Positions 12,552 through 20,240 of a DNA stretch of 47,201 nt are shown here, piece by piece. How positions within the stretch are numbered: the stretch's first letter is position 1; every line of letters begins with the position of its first letter. This DNA is from [Mycobacterium] manitobense (GTDB lineage Bacteria; Actinomycetota; Actinomycetes; Mycobacteriales; Mycobacteriaceae): the NCBI RefSeq assembly GCF_025821665.1, contig NZ_JACKSJ010000245.1:1-47201 (forward strand), given 5' to 3'. The notes beneath the pieces are model-generated. The model saw only the letters and a program-made list of their open reading frames with translations, was not told the DNA's origin and ran no database searches. Made by a program: the position numbers and the translations under genes.

Positions 12552-13306
12552 CAACTGACGAGCTCCGGGTGGTCGGGGGCGGTGCCCAGGTTCGAGATCG
12601 CCTCGGCGCGTATCGCGGTGCGGTCGACGGTGTGGTCGCGTGGGCTCGGCACGTCCAGCAGCGCCCGCAGCGGTTGCCCGGCCCGTCCGAGCACCGCGAT
12701 GCGGTCACCGATCAGCAGGGCCTCGTCGACGTCGTGGGTGACGAACACCACGGTGGTGGGATGCGCGCGCCAGGTGTCGATCAGCAACTCCTGCATGGTG
12801 GTCCGGGTCTGGGCGTCCAGCGCGCCGAACGGCTCGTCCATCATCACCGCGCGCGGCTCCCCGGCGAGACCGCGGGCCAGTTGCACCCGCTGGCGCATCC
12901 CGCCGGACAGGCTCTTGGGCAGGTAGCGCTCGAAGCCGGTGAGGCCGACGTCGGCGATCCACTTCAGCGCCTCGTCGCGCCTGCCCTGCCGTGGCCGGCC
13001 GGCCAGCTTGAGCGCCAATTCGACATTGGACTGCACGGTGAGCCACGGCAGCAGCGCGTTGTCCTGGAACACCATCGCCCGGTCCCGCGACGTCGTGGTG
13101 ACGGGCGCCCCGTCGGCGAGCACCTCGCCGGCGTCGGGTGTCAGCAGGCCGGCCAGCGCCCGCAGCACCGTCGACTTGCCGCATCCCGACGGGCCGGTGA
13201 GCACCAGGATCTCCCCCGGCCGCACGTCGAGGTCGAGGCCGTCGATGACCGGCGCGCCGCCGTAGCTGAGCACGAGGTCCCGCAGGGTGAGGTTCATGCC
13301 GGTCAT
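12551..13306 (-). CDS. ABC transporter ATP-binding protein (SsuB/TauB type)
   Basis: The 251 residues energise import by the permease encoded just upstream. Walker A is GPSGCGKST, the signature is LSGGMRQRVQLARGL, Walker B is AVMMDEPFGALD, and the switch His is in VFVTHDVDEAL. The closest recognisable class is the nitrate/sulfonate/taurine importer ATPases, by length and the MVFQDNALLPWLTV Q-loop. The ATG at 13306 overlaps the permease stop by four bases; an in-frame ATG three codons later is possible. The substrate cannot be deduced from the ATPase. Confidence 0.94.
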   Translation of the reverse strand: MTGMNLTLRDLVLSYGGAPVIDGLDLDVRPGEILVLTGPSGCGKSTVLRALAGLLTPDAGEVLADGAPVTTTSRDRAMVFQDNALLPWLTVQSNVELALKLAGRPRQGRRDEALKWIADVGLTGFERYLPKSLSGGMRQRVQLARGLAGEPRAVMMDEPFGALDAQTRTTMQELLIDTWRAHPTTVVFVTHDVDEALLIGDRIAVLGRAGQPLRALLDVPSPRDHTVDRTAIRAEAISNLGTAPDHPELVS

Positions 13307-14166
13307 CGGTTACTCCCCTCACCGCGGGGCAGCCAGCGGGTGACACGGCGCCCGATCAGTTCCACGGCGGCCGAGGTGGCGAATCCGAGCACCCCGATGG
13401 TGATGATGCCGACGAACACCTGCGGGTAGGCCAGCACGGTGTAGGCCTGCCAGGTGCGGTATCCCACGCCGAGCCGGCCCGAGATCATCTCCGCGGAGAT
13501 GACGCAGATCCATGCGACGCCGATGCCGACCGACAGCCCGCCGAACACGCCGGGCAGGATGCCGGGCAGCACGACCCGGCTGATGACGTCCCAGCGGTTG
13601 CCGCCGAGGGTGCGCACCGAGTCCTCCCACAGCGTGGGCAGCGCGCGCACGGCGTGCCGGGTGCTGACCATGATCGGGAAGTACGCGGCGAGGAAGGTGA
13701 TGAACACGATCCCGGCCTCGTCGGTCGGGAACAGCAGGATCGCCACGGGCACGATGGCGATGGCGGGGATGGGCCGGGCGAGTTCGGTCAGCGGGCCGAA
13801 GACGTTGGCGAACCTCGGCGAGCGGCCGAGCATGATGCCGGTGACCACGCCGGCGACGGCGGCCAGCGCGAAGCCGGTGAGGATCCGGATCAGTGACTGG
13901 CCGAGGTCGAGCCAGTAGTCCTGGGTGCCGAGGCGGCTTCCGAATGCGGCGATCACCTCGGTGACAGTCGGCAGGGTGTCGAAGCGAAGCCACAGCCGCA
14001 CGTCATTGGCGGTCAGCAGCTGCCAGAGCGCGATGGCGGCAGCCACCGACGCGATGCGCACCGCCCATGAGGCAAGGGGCCGGCGCCGCAGCGCAGGTCG
14101 GGACGGTGCCGCAGGTACCGCGACGGCGGGTTCATCAGCGGCCAGCACCGCGGGCGGGGCGGTCAC
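13303..14166 (-). CDS. ABC transporter permease (SsuC/TauC type)
   Basis: The 287-residue inner-membrane permease begins with a Pro/Ala-rich cytoplasmic tail of about 35 residues and then has about six transmembrane segments. The EAA-like coupling loop is VRTLGGNRWDVISRVVLPGILPG, centred near residue 185, with the conserved Gly at the expected place. It belongs to the BPD_transp_1 family of the nitrate/sulfonate/taurine type. The GTG start overlaps the stop of the substrate-binding lipoprotein gene as GTGA, and its own stop overlaps the ATPase start as ATGA. This is a complete one-permease importer. Confidence 0.93.
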   Translation of the reverse strand: MTAPPAVLAADEPAVAVPAAPSRPALRRRPLASWAVRIASVAAAIALWQLLTANDVRLWLRFDTLPTVTEVIAAFGSRLGTQDYWLDLGQSLIRILTGFALAAVAGVVTGIMLGRSPRFANVFGPLTELARPIPAIAIVPVAILLFPTDEAGIVFITFLAAYFPIMVSTRHAVRALPTLWEDSVRTLGGNRWDVISRVVLPGILPGVFGGLSVGIGVAWICVISAEMISGRLGVGYRTWQAYTVLAYPQVFVGIITIGVLGFATSAAVELIGRRVTRWLPRGEGSNR

Positions 14167-15596
14167 ACCGCACCCGCCAGCGCCTGCTGGTAGTCCACGA
14201 CCGTCGCCCCGGGATGGGTTGCGGTGTAGCGCTGAGCGCCGGCGAGCGTGCCGAACGGCAGGTACTGCGGCCGCTGTTGATCACCGGAGCGCACCCAGAC
14301 GGACTTGTCGGCGAACCACCGCGTGCCGTACTCGGTGTCCGACACGTAGGCCGCCCGGACGTTATCGCCGCGGGCGGTGGCCTCGCGCACGGCGCGCAGC
14401 AGGCATCCCGGGTTCGCCGCCGGCTGGGTGGTGTCGCGGCCGTCGAGCCAGAGTTCGCCCGCCAGCCGGGGATCGGTGACGTCGGCGTTGCACACCGGGT
14501 CCCGGCCGCGGATCGCCGATGGGTTGGCGGTGCTGTCGCGTGCGGCGTCGTAGTCGACTCCGCGTTCGGCGAAGGCCTTGCGGATCGCCTCGTCGGAGAC
14601 GAACCCGTTGATGTCCAGATCGGCGAAGTCGCCGATGGACTTCAGGTAGGGCACATCGCCTTTGAAGGCCTCGATCAGCGACGGCTTGAGGGTGGTGTCG
14701 AAGCTGGTGCCGCCCGGACCGTTGTAGAGGTAGACGACCTCCTCAGGCAGCCCGCTGCCCTCGGCGACGAGTTTCGCCGATTCCAGCGGCTTGTCGTTGA
14801 GGAAGTCGGTGGCGTCGAGCTGGGCCTGCAGGAAGGCGTCGAGCACCTCGGGGTGCCGGCCTGCGTAGTCACGCCGGACGACGACACCGTGGAAGGTGGG
14901 ATAGTCGCCCTCTGCGCCGTCGTAGAGCAGCTTCGCCTTGTCCTGGAAGACCAGCAGCCCCGGCCACGCGACGAATTGCGAAAGCGCTTGTGCTTGACTG
15001 GATTCCAGTGCCGACGCGCCGACCTGCGGCTGCTGGTTGAGCACCTCGACGCCGGTCTTGGGGTCGATGCCTGCGTTGTCGAGCGCCCGGACCAGGGTGC
15101 CGTGCCCGGCCGAACCCACACTGGCCGAGACCTTTTTGCCCTTCAGGTCGGTGACCGATCTGATCGGCGAATCCGGCGGCACGACAATCATGTTCAGCGA
15201 CCCGGTGGGGCTGTAGCCGGTGACGGAGACGAACTCGGTGCGGGCGCGCTCGTTGGCCTGGGTCTTGGAGCCGTTGATCAGCAGCGGGTAGTCGCCCATG
15301 GAGCCGATGTCGATCTTCTCGGCGACCATCTGCGCGGTGATCGGCGCGCCGGTGTCGTAGTCCTGCCACTCGACGTTGTACTCGACGCCGGTGGACTCGC
15401 TGACGTCGGCGAGCCGCTGCTCCAGGAAACCCCTGGCCTTCAACAAGGTTCCGGCGGTGACGGTGTTGATGGTCTTCGACTGGTAGCCGATGACCACGTT
15501 GACGGTGCCGTCGGATTGCGACTGGGAGTCCAGCGAGCAGGCGGCCAGCGAGCCGACGGTGGCGGCGGCGAGCGCCACGGCGATGGTGCGTTTCAT
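14163..15596 (-). CDS. substrate-binding lipoprotein with NosL-like C-terminal domain
   Basis: The ATG at 15596 gives 477 residues with a lipoprotein signal: a basic MKRT, a hydrophobic core and the lipobox SLAAC (Cys20). The longer frame upstream overlaps the ferredoxin gene and is non-coding. Residues about 30-355 look like a periplasmic binding protein of the SsuA/TauA/NMT1 type (VVIGYQSKTINTVTAG, AEKIDIGSMGDYPLLINGS). The last ~115 residues (about 362-477) are an added domain. Its phrases DPVCNADVTDP, AAYVSDTEYGTRWFADKS and LPFGTLAGAQRYTATHPG resemble NosL, a copper-binding accessory protein. The usual NosL Cys-Gly-Met is Cys-Asn-Ala here. The protein is probably anchored outside the membrane next to the permease. 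The family of the first part is sure; the tail is a pattern match by eye. Confidence 0.85.
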   Translation of the reverse strand: MKRTIAVALAAATVGSLAACSLDSQSQSDGTVNVVIGYQSKTINTVTAGTLLKARGFLEQRLADVSESTGVEYNVEWQDYDTGAPITAQMVAEKIDIGSMGDYPLLINGSKTQANERARTEFVSVTGYSPTGSLNMIVVPPDSPIRSVTDLKGKKVSASVGSAGHGTLVRALDNAGIDPKTGVEVLNQQPQVGASALESSQAQALSQFVAWPGLLVFQDKAKLLYDGAEGDYPTFHGVVVRRDYAGRHPEVLDAFLQAQLDATDFLNDKPLESAKLVAEGSGLPEEVVYLYNGPGGTSFDTTLKPSLIEAFKGDVPYLKSIGDFADLDINGFVSDEAIRKAFAERGVDYDAARDSTANPSAIRGRDPVCNADVTDPRLAGELWLDGRDTTQPAANPGCLLRAVREATARGDNVRAAYVSDTEYGTRWFADKSVWVRSGDQQRPQYLPFGTLAGAQRYTATHPGATVVDYQQALAGAV

Positions 15597-15634
15597 GTGC
15601 GGGTGTCCTGGGAGGTCGGGGCTGACGAGCCGGA

Positions 15635-15865
15635 CTAACGGATCAGGTAGGGCATGTTGACCGTGACGGCGCCGGTGGGACAGCGGGCCGCGCACGGGCC
15701 GCAGTACCAGCATTCGTCGACGTGCATGAACGCCTTGCCGTTCTCCGGGTTGATCGCCAGCGAGTCGAGCGGGCACACGTCGACGCACAGGGTGCAGCCC
15801 TCGATGCACAGCGATTCGTCGATCGTCACCGGGACGTCGGCGCGTTGGTTGTTCACCAGCGTCAT
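15635..15865 (-). CDS. AprB-like 2[4Fe-4S] ferredoxin
   Basis: This 76-residue protein has two cluster motifs. The first is C-I-E-G-C-T-L-C-V-D-V-C-P, with an extra residue in the first loop compared with the standard CxxCxxCxxxCP. The second is C-W-Y-C-G-P-C-A-A-R-C-P. The end, CPTGAVTVNMPYLIR, resembles the beta subunit of adenylylsulfate reductase. The ATG overlaps the gntR stop by four bases; 38 bases separate its stop from the next gene. It is the likely electron carrier for the AprA-like flavoprotein encoded four genes downstream. Direction of electron flow is unknown. Confidence 0.92.
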   Translation of the reverse strand: MTLVNNQRADVPVTIDESLCIEGCTLCVDVCPLDSLAINPENGKAFMHVDECWYCGPCAARCPTGAVTVNMPYLIR

Positions 15866-16650
15866 GAGTCACTCCTGATCAGGTTGCCGCGCATGGTGAT
15901 CCGGTCACCGCGCATGCGGATGTACTCCAGGTCGACGGGCCTGCCGTCGTCGAGACTGGCGAGGCGTTCGAGCATCAGCAGCGCGGCGCCGTCGGGCACC
16001 TGCAGCGTCGCCGCCGAATGCGGGTCCGCCGACACCGCTTCCAGCGCCAGCGTCGCCGCGCCGAGGCGCTGCCCGCTGACCTGTTCGATGAGGGCGAACA
16101 CGTCGTTGTTCTCCAACCGGTGTTCGAGCACCTGCTCCCCGATGTCGGGTGTGAGGTAGGTCAGGTCGAGGGAGAGCGGGAGGTCACCGAGATAGCGCAG
16201 CCGCTCCACGAACACCACCTGCGCGCCGGGCGGGAGTTGCAGCCGGCGCGCCACTGCGGGCGGGGCGGCCAGCCGCATCGCCGCCCGGACCTCGTTGCGC
16301 ACCTCGCCGTAGCCCTTGAACGTCTCCTTGAGACCCGCCAGCGCGTCGAGTCCGTGGTCGTACTTGCGGACCGCGACGTGGGTGCCGACCCGTGGACCGC
16401 GGTCGATGAGGCCCTCGTTCTTCAGCACCGCGAGCGCCTCGCGCACGGTGTTGCGGGAGACGAAGAACTCGGCGGCCAGGTCTTGCTCGGCGGGAAGCCC
16501 GTCGGCGTAGGCGCCGGCGTGGATCTGATGGCGAAGCACGTCGGCCACCTGCCGGGCCCGGTCCGCCCGGGCACGCCGGCCGGGCAGCGGGATGGCTCCC
16601 GCTTCGTGGCCCGGTTCGTGACCGGCTGGGGCGTGCGACACGCGAATCAC
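15862..16650 (-). CDS. GntR-family regulator with UTRA ligand domain (HutC type)
   Basis: The 262-residue regulator has a winged helix-turn-helix at about residues 30-95 (LPAEQDLAAEFFVSRNTVREALAVLKNEGLI). A UTRA effector domain follows (VERLRYLGDLPLSLDLTYLTP, with LMLERLASLDDGRPVDLEYIRMRGDR at the end). It is the first gene of the flavoprotein/ABC operon, so it most probably represses the operon and is released by the transported compound or a product. The GTG at 16650 is the earliest reasonable start; GTG codons a few residues later would also leave the DNA-binding domain intact. A weak AAGGC...GCCTT inverted repeat at 16654-16675 could be an operator. Confidence 0.92.
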   Translation of the reverse strand: MIRVSHAPAGHEPGHEAGAIPLPGRRARADRARQVADVLRHQIHAGAYADGLPAEQDLAAEFFVSRNTVREALAVLKNEGLIDRGPRVGTHVAVRKYDHGLDALAGLKETFKGYGEVRNEVRAAMRLAAPPAVARRLQLPPGAQVVFVERLRYLGDLPLSLDLTYLTPDIGEQVLEHRLENNDVFALIEQVSGQRLGAATLALEAVSADPHSAATLQVPDGAALLMLERLASLDDGRPVDLEYIRMRGDRITMRGNLIRSDS

Positions 16651-16847
16651 GTTAAGGCGCTTTCCGCAAGGCCTTCCCGCTGCGCGCGGTCAGCGCGGGC
16701 CGCGGCCGCCCATTGCGCCGTGCCGCACCGCCGCCGACCTGCTGAATCAGCCGTACCTCCGGCGAATGCGCCACCTCCGGGCGGGGCCGGGGCATTGCAA
16801 TCGCGCTGAGCGAAAAGCGGCGCCCGCGCGGGGTCTGCGGCTGCGGC
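16651..16847 (-). other. intergenic region upstream of the gntR operon
   Basis: These 197 bases carry no credible ORF. They should hold the operon promoter. I see an imperfect repeat AAGGC(12)GCCTT next to the gntR start and an 8-base palindrome ATTGCAAT near 16793. No clear TANNNT box lies at a useful distance from gntR, so the promoter position is not assigned. Confidence 0.4.
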
Positions 16848-17399
16848 TCAGCGCATGCAGCGCGACAGCACCCGGCCGAACTGCAGGAGCCGCTGCATCT
16901 GCGCCAGACCGCCGTTGTCGACGGTCTTGTGGTAGCGGAACGACTCGCAGTAGACGTCGGTCTCGGTGGCCGACCTCTGCCGCGCCCGGGTGATCAGTTG
17001 GGTGTACATCCGCAGCCGCACCTCAGCCAGCCTGCGGGTGCCGTCGTCGAGCACCTCGTACTCGGTGGTGAGCACGTGGTCGGTGATCGACGACAGCGAG
17101 ATGGTGCGCACCGAGGCGTCGAGCACGCGGCGCTCACGGTCTCCGGTGGTCGACACCGAGTCGTCGGCCCGCCACATGATCAACCGCGACCCGTCGGTCA
17201 GCACGACCTCCTGCCACAGCACCTCGTCCTCGTCGCTCCACGAGTCGTCCACTGTGGCGCGGGACATGATGAACGACGTGATCTGCGGGAGGTCGACCAC
17301 GGCGCGCAGCTGGTCGAGCGCCAGCTCGGGATCGCGCAGGTACACCCGCGCCGCGTCCTCCACGCTGGAGTACGGCGCCCAGTCCTGAGGTGACCCCAT
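16848..17399 (-). CDS. conserved hypothetical protein downstream of nusB (Rv2532c position)
   Basis: This 183-residue soluble protein has no signal peptide or membrane segment. It contains a mixed alpha/beta sequence with acidic stretches (ATVDDSWSDEDEVLWQEVVL) and ends in a basic tail, LQFGRVLSRCMR. I do not recognise a characterised domain. Position after nusB matches a hypothetical gene (Rv2532c) in M. tuberculosis. It starts 7 bases after the nusB stop and probably belongs to the pepQ-efp-nusB transcription unit. No catalytic motif is evident. Confidence 0.75.
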   Translation of the reverse strand: MGSPQDWAPYSSVEDAARVYLRDPELALDQLRAVVDLPQITSFIMSRATVDDSWSDEDEVLWQEVVLTDGSRLIMWRADDSVSTTGDRERRVLDASVRTISLSSITDHVLTTEYEVLDDGTRRLAEVRLRMYTQLITRARQRSATETDVYCESFRYHKTVDNGGLAQMQRLLQFGRVLSRCMR

Positions 17400-17406
17400 G
17401 ACGTCC

Positions 17407-17892
17407 CTAGCCTTCCGGGGTTCCCCGCACCGCCTCCCGCACGGCTTGGGATGCGGCTCGGATCTGCGGTGTCACCAGCATCACCTGGCCGAGCACACCG
17501 TTGACGAAGCTCGGCGAGTCATCGGTGGACAGCTGCTTGGCCAGTTCGACGGCCTCGTCGACGGCCACCGGCGGGGGCACGTCGTCGGCGTGCAGCAGCT
17601 CCCACACCGCGACTCGCAGGATGGCCCGGTCCACCGCGGGCAGCCGCTCCAACGTCCAGCCCTGCAGGTGCGCCGAGATGAGGTCGTCGATGTGGGCGCG
17701 GTGTTCGGTCACGCCGTGCGCCACGGTGACGGTGTAGGGGTTGAGCGCGAAGACGTCGGCCTGGGTGTGCGACAACGCCGTTCTCGCCTCGGCGACCTCG
17801 GCGGGGCTGATGCCCCTTGCCTCGGCCTCGAACAGCAGGTCGACCGCCCGCTTACGGGCCTGGTGCCGGCCCTTGTCAGGCCGGTCAGGCAT
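17407..17892 (-). CDS. nusB: transcription antitermination factor NusB
   Basis: NusB joins NusE (S10) on boxA RNA to form the antitermination complex for rRNA operons. The ATG at 17892 gives 161 residues beginning MPDRPDKGRHQARKRAVDLLFEAEARG, the canonical NusB N-terminus. The longer open frame overlapping efp is not coding. The C-terminal SFVNGVLGQV signature is present. The start lies 20 bases after the efp stop. The ten bases ATGCCTGACC at this start also occur at the end of efp (an out-of-frame duplicate at 17910-17919), a local oddity that could confuse start prediction. Confidence 0.95.
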   Translation of the reverse strand: MPDRPDKGRHQARKRAVDLLFEAEARGISPAEVAEARTALSHTQADVFALNPYTVTVAHGVTEHRAHIDDLISAHLQGWTLERLPAVDRAILRVAVWELLHADDVPPPVAVDEAVELAKQLSTDDSPSFVNGVLGQVMLVTPQIRAASQAVREAVRGTPEG

Positions 17893-17912
17893 CGATCCGG
17901 CCTCCGGTGCGG

Positions 17913-18476
17913 TCAGGCATTGACCCGACCGAGATAGTTGCCGTCGCGCGAGTCCACCTTGAGCTTGTCGCCGGTGTTGATGAACAGCGGCACCTGGATC
18001 TCGGCGCCGGTCTCCAGGGTCGCGGGCTTGGTGCCTGCGCTGGAGCGGTCGCCCTGCAGGCCCGGCTCGGTGGACGCGACCACGAGCTCCACGGTCACCG
18101 GCAGCTCCAGGTACAGCGGCACCCCGTCGTGGAACGCGATCTGCACCGCCATGCTCTCGAGCAGGAAGCCGGCGGCGCGGCCCACCAGCGCCTCCGGCAA
18201 CGGGTGCTGTTCGTAGTCCTCGGAGTCCATGAAGACGAAGTCCGACCCGTCGCGGTACAGGTAGGTGGCGTCGCGGCGGTCGACCGTCGCCGTCTCCACC
18301 TTCACGCCGGCGTTGTAGGTCTTGTCGACGACCTTGCCCGACAACACGTTCTTGAGCTTGGTGCGCACGAAGGCCGGCCCCTTGCCGGGCTTGACGTGCT
18401 GGAATTCGGTGATCTGCCACAGCTGGCCGTCGATGTTGAGGACGAGCCCGTTCTTGAAGTCGGCGGTCGATGCCAC
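17913..18476 (-). CDS. efp: translation elongation factor P
   Basis: EF-P relieves ribosome stalling at polyproline stretches. It has 187 residues with KOW-like, OB and C-terminal domains in order. The loop that reaches the peptidyl-transferase centre is KPGKGPAFV, with Lys32 at its tip. A proline on either side matches the actinobacterial form thought to work without lysine modification, and no epmA/epmB-like modification gene is in the window. The GTG start has TAGGAG 11 bases upstream, 27 bases after the pepQ stop. Confidence 0.97.
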   Translation of the reverse strand: MASTADFKNGLVLNIDGQLWQITEFQHVKPGKGPAFVRTKLKNVLSGKVVDKTYNAGVKVETATVDRRDATYLYRDGSDFVFMDSEDYEQHPLPEALVGRAAGFLLESMAVQIAFHDGVPLYLELPVTVELVVASTEPGLQGDRSSAGTKPATLETGAEIQVPLFINTGDKLKVDSRDGNYLGRVNA

Positions 18477-18503
18477 GGTCGGTACTGCTCCTAGCTCTCT
18501 GTG

Positions 18504-19592
18504 TCAGAGGATGGCCAGTTCCTTGGGGAACCGGGTGAGTAAGTCGGGGGTGTCGGATTCCTCACTGACGACCAGCGTGTCCTCGATGCGGACGCCGCCG
18601 CGGCCGGGTAGGTAGACACCGGGTTCCACGGTGACCGCGGAGCCAGCAAGCAGTGTACCGGCGGCCATGGAGTTGATTCCCGGCGCTTCGTGGATCTGCA
18701 GGCCCACCCCATGGCCGAGGCCGTGGCCGAAGTTCTCGGCGTGGCCTGCGTCGGCGATGACCTGCCGGGACGCGGCGTCCACGTCCTTGAGGGCCACCCC
18801 GGCCCCGAGCGCCTCACGGCCGGCGCGCTGCGCGTCGGACACCAGGGTGTAGATGTCGCGCTGCCACTGCTCAGCACGCCCGAGCACGAAGGTGCGGGTC
18901 ATGTCGGAGTGGTAACCCGCGACCAGCGCCCCGAAGTCGATCTTGACGAAGTCGCCGGTGGCGAGCACGGCGTCGGTCGGCCGGTGATGCGGTATCGCCG
19001 AGTTGGCGCCTGCCGCCACGATGGTCTCGAAGGAGACGCCGTCGGCGCCGTGGTCGAGCATCAGTGACTCGAGTTCGCGGCCGACCTCCTTCTCGGTGCG
19101 GCCCGGCCGCAACCCGCCACGCTCCACCAGGTCGGTCAGCGCGGCGTCGGCGGCCTCGCAGGCGAGCCGCAGCAGCGCGATCTCCCCGGCATCCTTGACC
19201 TCGCGCAGCGCCTCCACGGTGCGCGGCGCGCGGACCAGTTCGATGTCCGTCGCCGCCTCGAGCAGTCCGCGATGACCGTCGACGGTGACCACGTGACTCT
19301 CGAAGCCCAGGCGGCCGACCCGCGCCGCCCCGGCACGTGCCACCAGGCACGGCCCGACCGCCCGGTCGATCACCGCCTCCACGTCGGGCGCCTGCTGCGC
19401 GGCCTGCGTGCGGTACCGCCCGTCGGTGGCCAGCACGGCGCCCGGCGTGTCGGCGAGGATCAGCAGAGCGGCGTTCGAGCCGGTGAAACCGGACAGATAA
19501 CGCACATTGACCAGGTCGGTGACCAGCATGGCAGCCAGGTCGGCGGCCTCGAGGCGGGCGCGTAACCGATCTCTACGCTGGGAATGAGTCAC
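18504..19592 (-). CDS. pepQ: M24 metallopeptidase, Xaa-Pro aminopeptidase/dipeptidase
   Basis: This 362-residue cytoplasmic peptidase removes residues next to proline. The creatinase N-domain covers about residues 1-125. The pita-bread catalytic domain follows, with metal ligands in KIDFGALVAGYHSDMTRTF (two Asp), NFGHGLGHGVGLQIHE (His) and the two C-terminal Glu (VTVEPGVYLPG, GVRIEDTLVV). The GTG at 19592 has TACCGT eight bases upstream and looks leaderless. It heads the pepQ-efp-nusB unit. The link with efp, a proline-related translation factor, is conserved in actinobacteria. Confidence 0.95.
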   Translation of the reverse strand: MTHSQRRDRLRARLEAADLAAMLVTDLVNVRYLSGFTGSNAALLILADTPGAVLATDGRYRTQAAQQAPDVEAVIDRAVGPCLVARAGAARVGRLGFESHVVTVDGHRGLLEAATDIELVRAPRTVEALREVKDAGEIALLRLACEAADAALTDLVERGGLRPGRTEKEVGRELESLMLDHGADGVSFETIVAAGANSAIPHHRPTDAVLATGDFVKIDFGALVAGYHSDMTRTFVLGRAEQWQRDIYTLVSDAQRAGREALGAGVALKDVDAASRQVIADAGHAENFGHGLGHGVGLQIHEAPGINSMAAGTLLAGSAVTVEPGVYLPGRGGVRIEDTLVVSEESDTPDLLTRFPKELAIL

Positions 19593-19600
19593 AGCCGCTG

Positions 19601-19606
19601 ACGGTA
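19601..19606 (-). promoter_or_regulatory. leaderless -10 box for pepQ
   Basis: TACCGT on the minus strand lies eight bases before GTG 19592. It fits TANNNT and leaves no room for a Shine-Dalgarno leader. It is only five bases from the opposite-strand -10 at 19612-19617. Confidence 0.45.
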
Positions 19607-19611
19607 CTCGC

Positions 19612-19617
19612 TACGCT
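19612..19617 (+). promoter_or_regulatory. leaderless -10 box for the 19626 membrane-protein gene
   Basis: TACGCT is followed by eight bases and then ATG 19626. The -35 region would fall on the pepQ start codon, so the two divergent promoters overlap and polymerases should exclude one another. Confidence 0.45.
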
Positions 19618-19625
19618 GTGCCCTC

Positions 19626-20240
19626 ATGAGCAAGTGGTTACTGCGCGGACTGGTCTTCGCTGCCCTGATGGTGATCGTCCGGTTGGTGCAGGGAGCGGCG
19701 ATCAATGTATGGGAGACGAAAGCCTCCCTCATCAGCGTGGTCCTCGTCCTTCTCTTCATCGTCGCCGTGTTCGCCTGGGGGCTGATCGACGGGCGGGCCG
19801 ACGCGCGCAGCAACCCCGATCCCGAGCGGCGTTCCGACCTCGCGATGACCTGGCTGCTGGCCGGGCTGTTCGCCGGCTTCGTCAGCGGCTTGGTCGCATG
19901 GTTCATCGGGATCTTCTACAAGAGCCTCTATGTCGAGGGACTGCTGAACGAGCTCACCACGTTCGCGGCGTTCACCGCGCTGCTGACGTTCCTGTTCGCG
20001 ATCCTCGGCGCCACGATCGGCCGGTGGCTGGTGGACCGCAAGGCGGTCCAGCAGCCCCGCCGCCGTGAGGGCATGGACGACGGCGACGACCGGGCCGACA
20101 CCGACGTGTTCGCCGCGGTGCGCAGTGGAGACCGGCGGGACGACGGGACCGAGACTCAGCAGACCACGCCGGTGGCCACGCAGGGCGGCGGCACCGAGCG
20201 CGCGGACGAGCCGACCACCCCGCGCCAGCAGCAGCCCTAG
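19626..20240 (+). CDS. four-helix integral membrane protein (Rv2536-like, B-4DMT family)
   Basis: The 204-residue protein has four transmembrane helices in the first ~140 residues (starting LLRGLVFAALMVIVRL, VVLVLLFIVAVFAWGLI, TWLLAGLFAGFVSGLVAWFI and FTALLTFLFAILGATIG). The remainder is a hydrophilic, Asp/Arg/Thr-rich cytoplasmic tail ending in PTTPRQQQP. The gene lies between pepQ and aroQ as Rv2536 does in M. tuberculosis. Homologues are annotated as B-4DMT transporters, but no substrate is known. Its TAG stop shares the CTAG tetranucleotide with the aroQ stop on the other strand. Confidence 0.85.
   Translation: MSKWLLRGLVFAALMVIVRLVQGAAINVWETKASLISVVLVLLFIVAVFAWGLIDGRADARSNPDPERRSDLAMTWLLAGLFAGFVSGLVAWFIGIFYKSLYVEGLLNELTTFAAFTALLTFLFAILGATIGRWLVDRKAVQQPRRREGMDDGDDRADTDVFAAVRSGDRRDDGTETQQTTPVATQGGGTERADEPTTPRQQQP
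20237..20240. other. CTAG tetranucleotide serving as two convergent stop codons
   Basis: Bases 20238-20240 (TAG) end the plus-strand membrane-protein gene. The complement of 20237-20239 (TAG) ends aroQ on the minus strand. The genes therefore overlap at their stops, and there is no room for a terminator between them. Confidence 0.9.

Noticed and set aside
11082..12926. 614-codon plus-strand open frame opposite the flavoprotein
   Set aside because: Composition (H, R, V, G, L repeats) is that of a mirror frame, and it crosses two real minus-strand genes.
15597..15872. N-terminal 92-codon extension of the substrate-binding protein
   Set aside because: It overlaps the ferredoxin gene, and the lipoprotein signal begins at ATG 15596.
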